Below are positions 1 through 7,318 of a stretch of 12,015 nucleotides of DNA, piece after piece. The notes below the pieces were generated by a model. That model was not told the origin of the DNA. It saw only the letters and a list, made by a program, of their open reading frames with translations, and made no database searches. Each line of letters starts with the position of its first letter. Position 1 is the stretch's first letter. Source of the DNA: Bacteroides sp. (GTDB lineage Bacteria > Bacteroidota > Bacteroidia > Bacteroidales > Bacteroidaceae); NCBI GenBank assembly GCA_019414725.1, contig DXLM01000082.1:1-12015 (forward strand), read 5' to 3'. A program made the translations under genes and the position numbers.

Positions 1-182
1 TGTACCAAAACTGTTTCGCCGAAGATGTTTTTACGACCTGCGGCAGCCCATTCGTCTACGTATTCAGCCATAGTAGACGACGGAGTGATGGGATAGATAG
101 CAGCTACTTCAGAGAACATATACGAGATATGTGCTGCTGCCTGGTTACCATCACAAGTGATGAATTTTTTTTGTTTAGTCAT
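1..182 (-). CDS. nifJ: Pyruvate:ferredoxin (flavodoxin) oxidoreductase, N-terminal fragment (truncated by window edge)
   Basis: Only the first 60 codons are present; the gene runs off the left edge. The product would oxidatively decarboxylate pyruvate to acetyl-CoA and CO2 in the cytoplasm, passing electrons to ferredoxin or flavodoxin, a central step in anaerobic fermentation. I translated the minus strand from the ATG at 182-180: it begins MTKQKKFITCDGNQAAAHIS and contains AIYPITPSSTMAEY at residues 28-41. This matches the start of domain I of PFOR enzymes, where the Thr of the YPITPSS segment (Thr33 here) contacts pyruvate in the known Desulfovibrio structure. The family is about 1180 residues long, so roughly 95 percent lies outside the window. 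No TAnnTTTG box is visible in the 42-bp gap to the upstream ATPase gene, so its promoter may lie within that gene, be of another type, or be shared. Confidence 0.93.
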   Translation of the reverse strand, partial: MTKQKKFITCDGNQAAAHISYMFSEVAAIYPITPSSTMAEYVDEWAAAGRKNIFGETVLV

Positions 183-185
183 ACA

Positions 186-205
186 ATTACTAATTATTAG
201 GTAAT
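186..205. promoter_or_regulatory. AT-rich near-palindrome in the nifJ leader
   Basis: The 20 bp ATTACTAATTATTAGGTAAT are almost self-complementary: 9-bp arms around a single T, with one extra G in the right arm. The site lies directly upstream of the nifJ ATG, where a repressor could bind or an AT-rich structure could form in the leader. AT-rich intergenic DNA often yields such dyads by chance, so this is only a candidate operator. Confidence 0.2.
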
Positions 206-224
206 AAAATTTATTCTCTATCTC

Positions 225-1403
225 TTAATATAAAAAGCCGAAAAGCCATAATGGGATCATATTTCCGTGTCCTAATTCCAATTTGTGTAGGGCATAATAC
301 ACGTTTGGATTATTTTTGAACTTGCACCCTTCTGCGCAAATACGGAAATGCAGTCCGTTGTCTACCATAAATGAAGTGCCTTTATCGCCTTTATATAGTT
401 TATGGTCCTTATACAGGGTATTCATGAAAAATGTATCCAGAACATCCTGTTCTTCGACCTTTACCGGATAAATGGAGTACATCAGGTTGGTGTTGTGCAT
501 CATCAGTTTGGAAGGTTTCTTGGGAAATTCCTCTCCCTTGGGATAAACCATATTGATAAGACGCGCATCTGCCAGATACTTAATGTAATTCATCACCGTG
601 GCACGTGAAGTTTGAATCTCCGTGGCCAGCTGGCTGACGTTCGGAGCAACGGGTCCGTCCACAGCTAGCAAATATAGTAATTTTTTTATCTTTGAAAGAT
701 ATTTCAGCTCAATTTGTTTGATAAGAAGTATATCTACTTCTATCATCATATTCATGGTTTTTAGCAGATTCTCCGAAAAGTTACGTTTTTCCAGAAAGAA
801 TGGGTAGAAACCGTGATGCAGATAGTCTTGAAAATAATCCAACGGCTTCACGTTGCGCAGGATGGTTTTCGCTATCTGTTCGTGATTCTCCAAAATTTCT
901 TGTAAGGTATAGGCACGGAAACAATTACCGCTTTGCAGATTCAGGTATTCGCGGAATGAGAAACCTCTCAGGTAGTATACCTTGACAATGCCGCTCAGTT
1001 CTGGATTTTCTTCTTTCAGTCGCATCACGGATGATCCGGTGAATATAATCTTCAGAGTAGGAAACATTTCATAGCAAGCACGCAGGTCGTGGCTCCATTC
1101 GGGATACTTGAACACTTGGTCTATCAACAAAACTTTTCCTCCTCGTTTTACGAATTCTGCGGCAAACTCCACTAACGTATATTTAGAGAAGTAAAAGTTA
1201 TTCATGTTGATGAACAGACATGAGTGATCCGTTCCGAACTTTTCTTTTGCATATTGCAGGAGGAAAGTCGTTTTTCCTACGCCACGAGTACCCTTGATGC
1301 CGATCAGTCTGTCGTTCCAGTCTATTTCGTCCATCAAGTCCCGGCGAACAGGAGCATTTGTATGTTCCACCAGATAACTGTGTGTTCTGTAAAAGGTTTC
1401 CAT
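225..1403 (-). CDS. AAA_14/DUF4143-type P-loop ATPase with altered catalytic residues
   Basis: A 392-residue cytoplasmic protein with the layout of the AAA_14 plus DUF4143 proteins that are numerous in Bacteroidales and whose role is mostly unknown. An N-terminal P-loop domain carries an intact Walker A, GTRGVGKTT at residues 38-46, a Walker B strand KVLLID at 90-95, and a sensor-like IIFTGSS at 119-125. A winged-helix-like segment lies at about 247-290 (SQLATEIQTSRATVMNYIKYL). The C-terminus ends IPLWLFGFLY, as I recall for this family. Two features are odd. The residue after the Walker B Asp, normally the catalytic Glu (DE), is Gln96 (codon CAA). In the C-terminal domain, where I recall FEVGGK in relatives, this protein reads FRICAE (353-358). 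It therefore probably binds ATP but hydrolyses it poorly, and may lack the nuclease-like centre. The frame is open throughout and a consensus promoter lies just upstream, so it is not an obvious pseudogene. Family assignment is fairly sure; function is unknown. Confidence 0.85.
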   Translation of the reverse strand: METFYRTHSYLVEHTNAPVRRDLMDEIDWNDRLIGIKGTRGVGKTTFLLQYAKEKFGTDHSCLFINMNNFYFSKYTLVEFAAEFVKRGGKVLLIDQVFKYPEWSHDLRACYEMFPTLKIIFTGSSVMRLKEENPELSGIVKVYYLRGFSFREYLNLQSGNCFRAYTLQEILENHEQIAKTILRNVKPLDYFQDYLHHGFYPFFLEKRNFSENLLKTMNMMIEVDILLIKQIELKYLSKIKKLLYLLAVDGPVAPNVSQLATEIQTSRATVMNYIKYLADARLINMVYPKGEEFPKKPSKLMMHNTNLMYSIYPVKVEEQDVLDTFFMNTLYKDHKLYKGDKGTSFMVDNGLHFRICAEGCKFKNNPNVYYALHKLELGHGNMIPLWLFGFLY

Positions 1404-1422
1404 GGTTGCTTTTTTATCGGTT

Positions 1423-1454
1423 GCAAATATAGCAATACTAATTCAAATTGCAAA
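1423..1454 (-). promoter_or_regulatory. Bacteroides-type promoter for the AAA_14/DUF4143 ATPase gene
   Basis: Read on the minus strand, TTTG (1454-1451) is followed after 19 nt by TATATTTGC (1431-1423). This matches the Bacteroidetes vegetative promoter: a -33 TTTG and a -7 TAnnTTTG, about 19-20 nt apart. Transcription would start near 1418, giving a leader of about 15 nt before the ATG at 1403. It is the best full match to the consensus in the window. Confidence 0.7.
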
Positions 1455-1527
1455 CTGGAGATAGCAAAATATTATTTTTTTTCAACTAAAAGACGAACAA
1501 GAGAAATGGTTTGTACTCTAAAACATT

Positions 1528-1535
1528 TATCTTTG
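1528..1535 (+). promoter_or_regulatory. Candidate -7 box for the ATP-grasp gene
   Basis: TATCTTTG on the plus strand matches the Bacteroidetes -7 consensus TAnnTTTG exactly. The only upstream TTTG (1510-1513) is 14 nt away, shorter than the usual 19-20, so the -33 element is weak or absent. The expected start of transcription, near 1540, falls after the in-frame ATG at 1506 and just before the ATG at 1545. This favours the shorter protein, although the leader would then be very short. Confidence 0.4.
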
Positions 1536-1544
1536 TGTCCGGAA

Positions 1545-2717
1545 ATGGAAGCGCTTTATTTATTCAATCCGGAAAATGATATGGCATTGGCTTGTGGTGA
1601 TCCTTATTATATGGCACCTGCCAGTGCCCGGCGAATGGCGGCCGAGCTGTCCGTGTTGCCTGCATGGTATGCAGAACAGGGAGGAACTGTGTGGCTGGAT
1701 TCTGCTCTGCGTATGAAAACAATGGAAAGACAATCTTTTTTGCCGCCTTCGGTCAATTGGACTTCAGAATTCCTCCCCATTTATAATAAAGTGATTCCTT
1801 GGGGATGGAATCCGTCTTTGGTGCGTCGTTTGCAGGAAGCTGGATTTCCTGATACAGCATATCCTTCAGTAGAGCGTATGAAGCGTATCCGTCAAATATC
1901 CGGACGTCAGACGGCTGTAAAAGTGTTACGACGCCTTTGTAGGCATATAGGTGGGAATATTCCCACATTGGGGGAGGCTTTTGTATTGTCATCAACAGAG
2001 GAAGTGAAGGCTTTTGTGTTGTCTCATCCTCGTGCTTTGTTAAAAGCTCCATGGTCTGGTAGTGGGAGAGGGATACAATATGTTTCAGGTAGTTTTACCA
2101 TCCCTCTGGAAGGGTGGATTCGACACATACTTACCACTCAGCATGAGGTGATAGGAGAACCTTTTTATGATAAGCTTTTGGATTTTGCCATGGAGTTTTT
2201 TGCAGACGAGTGGGGACAGGTACATTTTATAGGGTATTCTTTATTCGAAACAGACAAGAGAGGTGTTTATAAAGAAAACTTGTTGGCTGCGGATCGGGTT
2301 ATTGAAGCGAGGATATCCACATATGTTTCTGCGGAAATCTTACATCAGGTTGGGAGGGCGTTACAGGTGGAATTGGCGGAAGTGATCAAAGGGAGTTACG
2401 AAGGCTATCTGGGGGTGGATATGATGATATGCCGTACCCAAAACGGCGGGTATGCCATTCATCCGTGTGTGGAAATAAATCTTCGTATGAATATGGGAGT
2501 GGTAGCACGTTTGATATATGATAACTATGTGTGTGATGGCGGGCAGGGACGGTATGTTATAGAATATTATGCAAAGCCCGGTGAGGCATGGCATTCTCAT
2601 CTTGCGCTTCAAGAAAAGCATCCTTTATATCTGGAAAATGGAAAAGTGAAGTCGGGTTATTTGTCACTTACACCGGTAGAGAACAATACGTCTTATCAGG
2701 CATATATCTTAATTTGA
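1545..2717 (+). CDS. ATP-grasp domain protein of unknown substrate
   Basis: A 390-residue, probably cytoplasmic protein starting MEALYLFNPENDMALACGDP, a start I recall in conserved uncharacterised Bacteroidales proteins. The C-terminal two thirds read as an ATP-grasp fold. Lys167 in ALLKAPW and the glycine-rich loop SGSGRG (171-176) would cover ATP phosphates. GEPFYDK (204-210) resembles the hinge region, GVDMM (290-294) a core strand, and CVEINLRMNMG (308-318) supplies the Glu310/Asn312 pair that typically coordinates Mg2+. ATP-grasp enzymes usually join a carboxylate to an amine, thiol or similar group through an acyl phosphate. Nothing here reveals the substrate, and neither neighbour is an obvious pathway partner. 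An in-frame ATG at 1506 would add 13 residues (MVCTLKHLSLCPE), but a -7 box at 1528-1535 lies inside that stretch and the conserved part begins at 1545, so I chose 1545. Divergent from the ATPase gene and convergent with the efflux operon. Confidence 0.85.
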   Translation: MEALYLFNPENDMALACGDPYYMAPASARRMAAELSVLPAWYAEQGGTVWLDSALRMKTMERQSFLPPSVNWTSEFLPIYNKVIPWGWNPSLVRRLQEAGFPDTAYPSVERMKRIRQISGRQTAVKVLRRLCRHIGGNIPTLGEAFVLSSTEEVKAFVLSHPRALLKAPWSGSGRGIQYVSGSFTIPLEGWIRHILTTQHEVIGEPFYDKLLDFAMEFFADEWGQVHFIGYSLFETDKRGVYKENLLAADRVIEARISTYVSAEILHQVGRALQVELAEVIKGSYEGYLGVDMMICRTQNGGYAIHPCVEINLRMNMGVVARLIYDNYVCDGGQGRYVIEYYAKPGEAWHSHLALQEKHPLYLENGKVKSGYLSLTPVENNTSYQAYILI

Positions 2718-2747
2718 TTTTCCGGATAAAGGAAAATCAAATTAAGA
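2707..2747. terminator. Perfect 17-bp hairpin between convergent genes, likely terminator
   Basis: TCTTAATTTGATTTTCC (2707-2723) and its exact complement GGAAAATCAAATTAAGA (2731-2747) flank a 7-nt loop, GGATAAA. The stem includes the ATP-grasp stop codon (TGA, 2715-2717) and lies 9 bp beyond the stop of the oppositely oriented outer-membrane channel gene. The position suggests a bidirectional terminator or a structure protecting both mRNA 3' ends. Neither strand has a clear U-tract after the stem, so classical intrinsic termination is not assured. Confidence 0.55.
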
Positions 2748-2755
2748 GGGGATGG

Positions 2756-4138
2756 TTACCATCCACCCCCTAATGCTTTATACAATTTTACTAATGTAAT
2801 TTGTTTGTCTCTTATTGCATTACTTAATCCTATTTGTGCATCGAAATAGCTACGTTGTGCATCCAATACATCCAAATAGCCTATTACTCCATTGATGTAT
2901 TGCAATTGGGCCAGTTCCATTGTTGCTTTAGAGGAACGTTCCAGTTGCAGACGCGATTCGTAGATATCTTTTATCTTATTGAAGTCCACAATGGCATTGC
3001 GGGCCTCTTTGAATGCAGTCAGCACTGATTTTTCATAGCTGTAGCATTCCTGTTCGTATGCGGCTTTCTTAGCCTTTAGGGTTGCTCTGTATTTTCCCAT
3101 GGCGAAGAGAGGAGTTAGAAGATTGCCACTGATATAATGAATGGGTGATTTAAAGAAATCAGAGAATTCTTCACTTTCTACGCCATATTGTGCTGTGAGG
3201 CTGAGTCGTGGGAACATATTGGTATAGGCAATACCTACACTGGCATTGGCTGCTATTAATTTCTGTTCTGCTTCGCGTACATCGGGACGACGTTCCAACA
3301 GAGTGGAGGGTAGACCTACTGGTAATGTTTCAGGTAGTTTTACCTCTTCGGGCAGAATGGAACGCTGTATGCGGTGCGGGTATTCGCCTGCCAGGAATGC
3401 GATATCATTTTCTTTCAATGAAATTTTCCTTTCCAGTTCAGGAACTAAGGTTGCGGTACGTGCATACTCCACTTGTGCCTGTTGATAAGAAGTTTCTGAA
3501 GTCAGTCCTCCTTCAAAACGAAGCTTTGCCAGGCGTACTCCTTCTTTACGGGCATAGAGTGTTTGACGAACGATGTTCAGCTCATTGTCTAATGCGACCA
3601 ATTCAAAATAGGCTTGTGCCACTTCGGACACAATACTCATTTTCAAGGCACGTTGCGCCTCGATGCTTCCCAGAAATTGTGCTATGCTTTTGTCTTTTGC
3701 CCAACGCAGGTTACCCCATAAGTCTAATTCCCAAGTCACGGTAAGTTTACCACCCAGTTCGGGGTCATTTTTATAGTTGTCACCACCATAATTACTTCCT
3801 TCTTTTTGGGCATAAGCGCTTCCGTTCAGTTGGGGGAAAAGGTTGGCAAAGTCTATGCGCTTCATTGCGGCAAGTTCTTTTACACGTGCCGCAGCTATTT
3901 TCATGTCTTTGTTGTTATCCAACGTCTTTTCTATCAGGCTTTGCAAGGTTGTGTCCGTATAGATTTCCCACCATTGCATATCGGCTATAGATAATGTATC
4001 CTGTTGTCGTAATGTATCTAATTGTTGGGGAAGATGTAAGTCGGGACGTGTGTAGTGCTTACCTAATTGGCAAGAAGTCAGCAAAGTCATTCCTGATACG
4101 GCTATATATAATAATGTATGTTTCATCATTTCTTTCAT
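2756..4138 (-). CDS. Outer-membrane channel lipoprotein of the RND efflux system (TolC/OprM/NodT family)
   Basis: A 460-residue outer-membrane factor, forming as a trimer the exit duct of a tripartite pump. The N-terminus is a lipoprotein signal: a basic start, a hydrophobic stretch, then the lipobox LTSC with Cys23 as the lipidated residue. Two outer-membrane efflux (OEP) repeats follow, roughly 60-250 and 275-455. Family-typical segments include the LERRPDVREAE turn at 281-291, SVGIAYTNMFPRLSL at 300-314, and YLDVLDAQRSYFDAQ near 421-435. The protein ends GGGW. Length is normal for the NodT class. It is the last gene of the operon, 12 nt after the transporter stop, so it is very likely co-transcribed. 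In-frame ATGs at residues 4 and 5 are alternative starts and would not disturb the signal peptide. The role is secure by family; the exported substrates cannot be read from sequence. Confidence 0.95.
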   Translation of the reverse strand: MKEMMKHTLLYIAVSGMTLLTSCQLGKHYTRPDLHLPQQLDTLRQQDTLSIADMQWWEIYTDTTLQSLIEKTLDNNKDMKIAAARVKELAAMKRIDFANLFPQLNGSAYAQKEGSNYGGDNYKNDPELGGKLTVTWELDLWGNLRWAKDKSIAQFLGSIEAQRALKMSIVSEVAQAYFELVALDNELNIVRQTLYARKEGVRLAKLRFEGGLTSETSYQQAQVEYARTATLVPELERKISLKENDIAFLAGEYPHRIQRSILPEEVKLPETLPVGLPSTLLERRPDVREAEQKLIAANASVGIAYTNMFPRLSLTAQYGVESEEFSDFFKSPIHYISGNLLTPLFAMGKYRATLKAKKAAYEQECYSYEKSVLTAFKEARNAIVDFNKIKDIYESRLQLERSSKATMELAQLQYINGVIGYLDVLDAQRSYFDAQIGLSNAIRDKQITLVKLYKALGGGW

Positions 4139-4150
4139 CTTTTTATATCC

Positions 4151-7100
4151 TTATTTTTGTTTCATCTTCGCTTTCATCTTGTATATCAGTACAAAGAAGA
4201 AAGGTACTAACAAAATTCCCACAGTTACAGCAAAGATCATTCCGAAGAATACACCTGTACCAATAGCCTGACGGCTGGCTGAACCTGGCCCGCTGGCAAT
4301 GACCATAGGTAACATACCTAAGATGAATGCCAATGAAGTCATCAAAATAGGTCGGAAACGGAGCTGTGAAGCATGAAGTGCAGCTTGTACTACATCTACT
4401 CCTTTGTCTACTTGTTCTTTGGCAAACTCTACAATAAGAATTGCATTTTTGGCGGCTAGTCCTACCAGCATCACCAATCCGATCTGGAAATAGACATCAT
4501 TCTCCAGTCCACAGCCCCATACACCTAGATAAGCACCTAATGCGGCTACAGGCAAAGAGAGTAATACTGCAACCGGTACCATCCAGCTTTCGTATAAGGC
4601 AGCAAGGAACAAAAATACGAACATGAACACTAATGCCAGCACCATGCCGGTCTGTCCACCTGCCTGTTTTTCCTGGAAGGATAGTCCGCTCCATTCTACA
4701 CCGATATTTTCCGGTAGGTGTTCGCGGGCTATTTGTTCGATAATTTCCATAGCCTGTCCTGAACTGTAACCGTCTGCGGCCTCACCGAGAATCACAGAAC
4801 TGTTGAACATATTAAAACGTTTGATGCTGCCCGGACCAGTGGTATACGAAGTGGTACCCAGCGAGGTGAGCGGTATCATGGCATTGTCTGTACCCCGTAC
4901 AAAAAACAGGTTGATATTCTCCTTATGTTCCCGGTAGGGTGCTTCTGCTTGAATATATACACGGTAGATGCGGTTAAACATATTGAAATCGTTTACATAT
5001 ACCGAACCTGTATAAGCTTTCATAGTCGAGAATACATCGGCTAAAGGTACTCCTGAGAATTTTACTTTGTCACGGTCTACATCAAAATAAAGTTGGGGGA
5101 TATCCGCTTGTAAAGCCGAAGATAAACCTGATAATTCCTTACGTTTTGATGCATAATACATCAATGTATCCGTAGCTTGTACCAAATTTTCGAAAGTGGC
5201 ATCTCCACGTGCTTCCAATTGCATTTCGAACCCGCCCGAACTGCCTAATCCCGGAATAACGGGAGGGGTGGAAAGATATACCTTGCATTCGGGGTATTGT
5301 GACATGTCTTTTTTTACCTGTGCCATAATATTGTCAATAGTTTGCGAGTCACGTTCCTCCCAAGGTTTTAAGATGACAGTCAGTTCACTTCGTGCCTGAC
5401 TGGTTCCTACACGCGGACTGCTTCCCGCCACGCTTTGCACATATTCCACTGCCGGATTTTTCATCAGGTATTCCACAGCACGTTCTGTTACGATACGTGT
5501 ACGTTCCAACGTTGCACCTTCGGGTAGCTCCAACTCTATTTTAAAATACCCTTGGTCTTCGATGGGGAGGAAGCTGGTGGGAATAATGCGATGGATTAAC
5601 AGGATGGCGATCAATACCATGCCGAATGTGCTCAGTACCCGACGCGGGTGTTTCACAATGTGTTTGATAAGCCCTACATATTTATGATTGCCGATAGCCA
5701 GCCACTCATTGATACGGCGGAATACGATATTCTTTTTCTTGTTCGGATCTTCCGGTTTCAGGATAAGCGAACACATGACTGGACTCAATGTCAAAGCTAC
5801 TACCGTAGACAGCAATACGGATACTACGATGGTTACCGTAAACTGGCGATAAAGTTGTCCGGTAATTCCACCTAGAAAACTTACGGGAACAAATACTGCT
5901 GCCAGTACCAAAGAAGTGGCGATAATGGCTCCTGTAAGTCCTTCCATAGCTTTCTTGGTAGCTTGGTAGGGAGATAGTTTCTCCTCTTCCATGATACGCT
6001 CCACATTCTCTACTACCACGATAGCATCGTCCACCACAATACCGATGGCAAGTACCAACCCCAACAGGGTCAGGATATTAAGCGAGAATCCGAAAATCAA
6101 CATGAATCCGAAAGTTCCAATCAGTGAGATAGGTACGGCAACTAGTGGGATAACTGTTGCACGCCAGCTTTGGAGTGAAAGGTATACTACGATAATAACC
6201 AGTATCAGGGCTTCAAACAGTGTTTTGTACACTTCATGAATAGATTCCGAAATATATGTGGTCATATCGAAAGGTATCTCGTAACTCATTCCTTCGGGGA
6301 AATTCTTGCTGATTTCCTCCATAGCTTCTTTCACGCTTTTTGCTACTTCCATAGCGTTGGCTCCCGGTAACATATAGATGGCCAATACCGCTGCATTTTC
6401 TTTGTTAATGGCACTCTCGGTATTGTATGATTGTGCTTCGAGTGAGATGCGGGCCACATCACGTAAACGGATGATGGAACCATCGGCATTGGCACGGACT
6501 ACGATTTCCTCAAACTGGCTTACAGTAGATAGACGTCCCTGAGTAGTGATGGGAATGGTTACGTCTAATCCTTGTACGGGTTGTTGTCCCAGTACACCGG
6601 CTGCTGATTCCCGATTTTGGTCTTTCAGTGCATTCTGCAGATCGGCTACGGTCAGACCGAAATTGGCCAGTTTGTCGGGCTGTACCCAAATTTGCATGGC
6701 GTAATATCGGCTTCCGATGTTTGAAACACGTCCTACGCCAGGGATACGGCGGATTAGGTCCAGTACATTCAGAGTAGCAAAGTTGCTAAGGTATATTTCA
6801 TCGAATTTCGGGTCGGTAGAGGTAAGGCATAGGGTCAGCAATTGACTGGCAGCCTGTTTCTCTACCGAAATACCATTTTGTATAACTTCTGCTGGAAGAC
6901 GTGATTCTGCTAACTTGATACGGTTCTGTATTTCTACTGCCGCCAGATCGGGATCTGCCGAGATATCAAAAGTGACGGTGGCTGAAAAACCTCCCGAATT
7001 GGAACTGTTTGATTCCATGTAAAGCATTCCTGGAGTACCGTTCAATTCCTGTTCTATAGGAGTGGCTACTGCTTGTGATACTGTCAGGGCACTGGCACCC

Positions 7101-7252
7101 GGATAGGATGCGCTGATTTTCACTACCGGCGGGGTAATCTGCGGATATTGGTCAATGGGTAGCATCGTGAGACCGATGATACCGACAATGACTATTAATA
7201 TGGAGATGACAGCTGAAAATACCGGTCTGTCTATAAAGAAACTAACTTTCAT
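4151..7252 (-). CDS. RND multidrug efflux inner-membrane transporter (AcrB/MexB-like, HAE-1 family)
   Basis: A 1033-residue proton-driven antiporter that should work as a trimer, taking drugs, bile-salt-like or other amphiphilic compounds from the periplasm and inner membrane into the outer-membrane channel. Length and sequence fit the hydrophobe/amphiphile (HAE-1) class: N-terminal FFIDRPVFS (5-13), a first transmembrane helix at about 10-30, a large periplasmic loop, then helices 2-6, a second large loop and helices 8-12. The proton relay is intact: Asp408-Asp409 in GIVVDDAIVVVENVER of helix 4, and Lys935 in GLAAKNAILIVEF of helix 10. The DD pair and absence of metal-binding hallmarks argue against the heavy-metal (CusA) class. 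It is the middle gene of the operon, 66 nt after the adaptor and 12 nt before the channel. It resembles the Bme-type pumps known in Bacteroides fragilis, but the exact orthologue cannot be named from sequence alone. Confidence 0.97.
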   Translation of the reverse strand: MKVSFFIDRPVFSAVISILIVIVGIIGLTMLPIDQYPQITPPVVKISASYPGASALTVSQAVATPIEQELNGTPGMLYMESNSSNSGGFSATVTFDISADPDLAAVEIQNRIKLAESRLPAEVIQNGISVEKQAASQLLTLCLTSTDPKFDEIYLSNFATLNVLDLIRRIPGVGRVSNIGSRYYAMQIWVQPDKLANFGLTVADLQNALKDQNRESAAGVLGQQPVQGLDVTIPITTQGRLSTVSQFEEIVVRANADGSIIRLRDVARISLEAQSYNTESAINKENAAVLAIYMLPGANAMEVAKSVKEAMEEISKNFPEGMSYEIPFDMTTYISESIHEVYKTLFEALILVIIVVYLSLQSWRATVIPLVAVPISLIGTFGFMLIFGFSLNILTLLGLVLAIGIVVDDAIVVVENVERIMEEEKLSPYQATKKAMEGLTGAIIATSLVLAAVFVPVSFLGGITGQLYRQFTVTIVVSVLLSTVVALTLSPVMCSLILKPEDPNKKKNIVFRRINEWLAIGNHKYVGLIKHIVKHPRRVLSTFGMVLIAILLIHRIIPTSFLPIEDQGYFKIELELPEGATLERTRIVTERAVEYLMKNPAVEYVQSVAGSSPRVGTSQARSELTVILKPWEERDSQTIDNIMAQVKKDMSQYPECKVYLSTPPVIPGLGSSGGFEMQLEARGDATFENLVQATDTLMYYASKRKELSGLSSALQADIPQLYFDVDRDKVKFSGVPLADVFSTMKAYTGSVYVNDFNMFNRIYRVYIQAEAPYREHKENINLFFVRGTDNAMIPLTSLGTTSYTTGPGSIKRFNMFNSSVILGEAADGYSSGQAMEIIEQIAREHLPENIGVEWSGLSFQEKQAGGQTGMVLALVFMFVFLFLAALYESWMVPVAVLLSLPVAALGAYLGVWGCGLENDVYFQIGLVMLVGLAAKNAILIVEFAKEQVDKGVDVVQAALHASQLRFRPILMTSLAFILGMLPMVIASGPGSASRQAIGTGVFFGMIFAVTVGILLVPFFFVLIYKMKAKMKQK

Positions 7253-7318
7253 AATGTCTATTGTTTTTTTGAATGCGTAAATTTTCCTCCATAGGGGAAT
7301 TCGTATTCGGGAGTGAAA

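Noticed and set aside
1224..1505. Extension of the ATP-grasp frame upstream to 1224
   Set aside because: It overlaps the start of the ATPase gene antisense, crosses two promoter regions, and shows no domain similarity in the extra residues.
2750..2764. GGATGGT/ACCATCC palindrome at the end of the channel gene
   Set aside because: It has a 7-bp arm with a single central base and is explained by the coding end GGGW-stop; it cannot form a normal hairpin loop.
3208..3744. A 178-codon plus-strand open frame inside the outer-membrane channel gene
   Set aside because: It lies fully antisense to a clear TolC/OprM-family gene, has no recognisable domain, and looks like a codon-bias shadow.
7253..7318. 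66-bp gap between adaptor and transporter genes examined for an internal promoter or terminator
   Set aside because: No TAnnTTTG box on the minus strand and no convincing hairpin; it reads as an ordinary intra-operon spacer.
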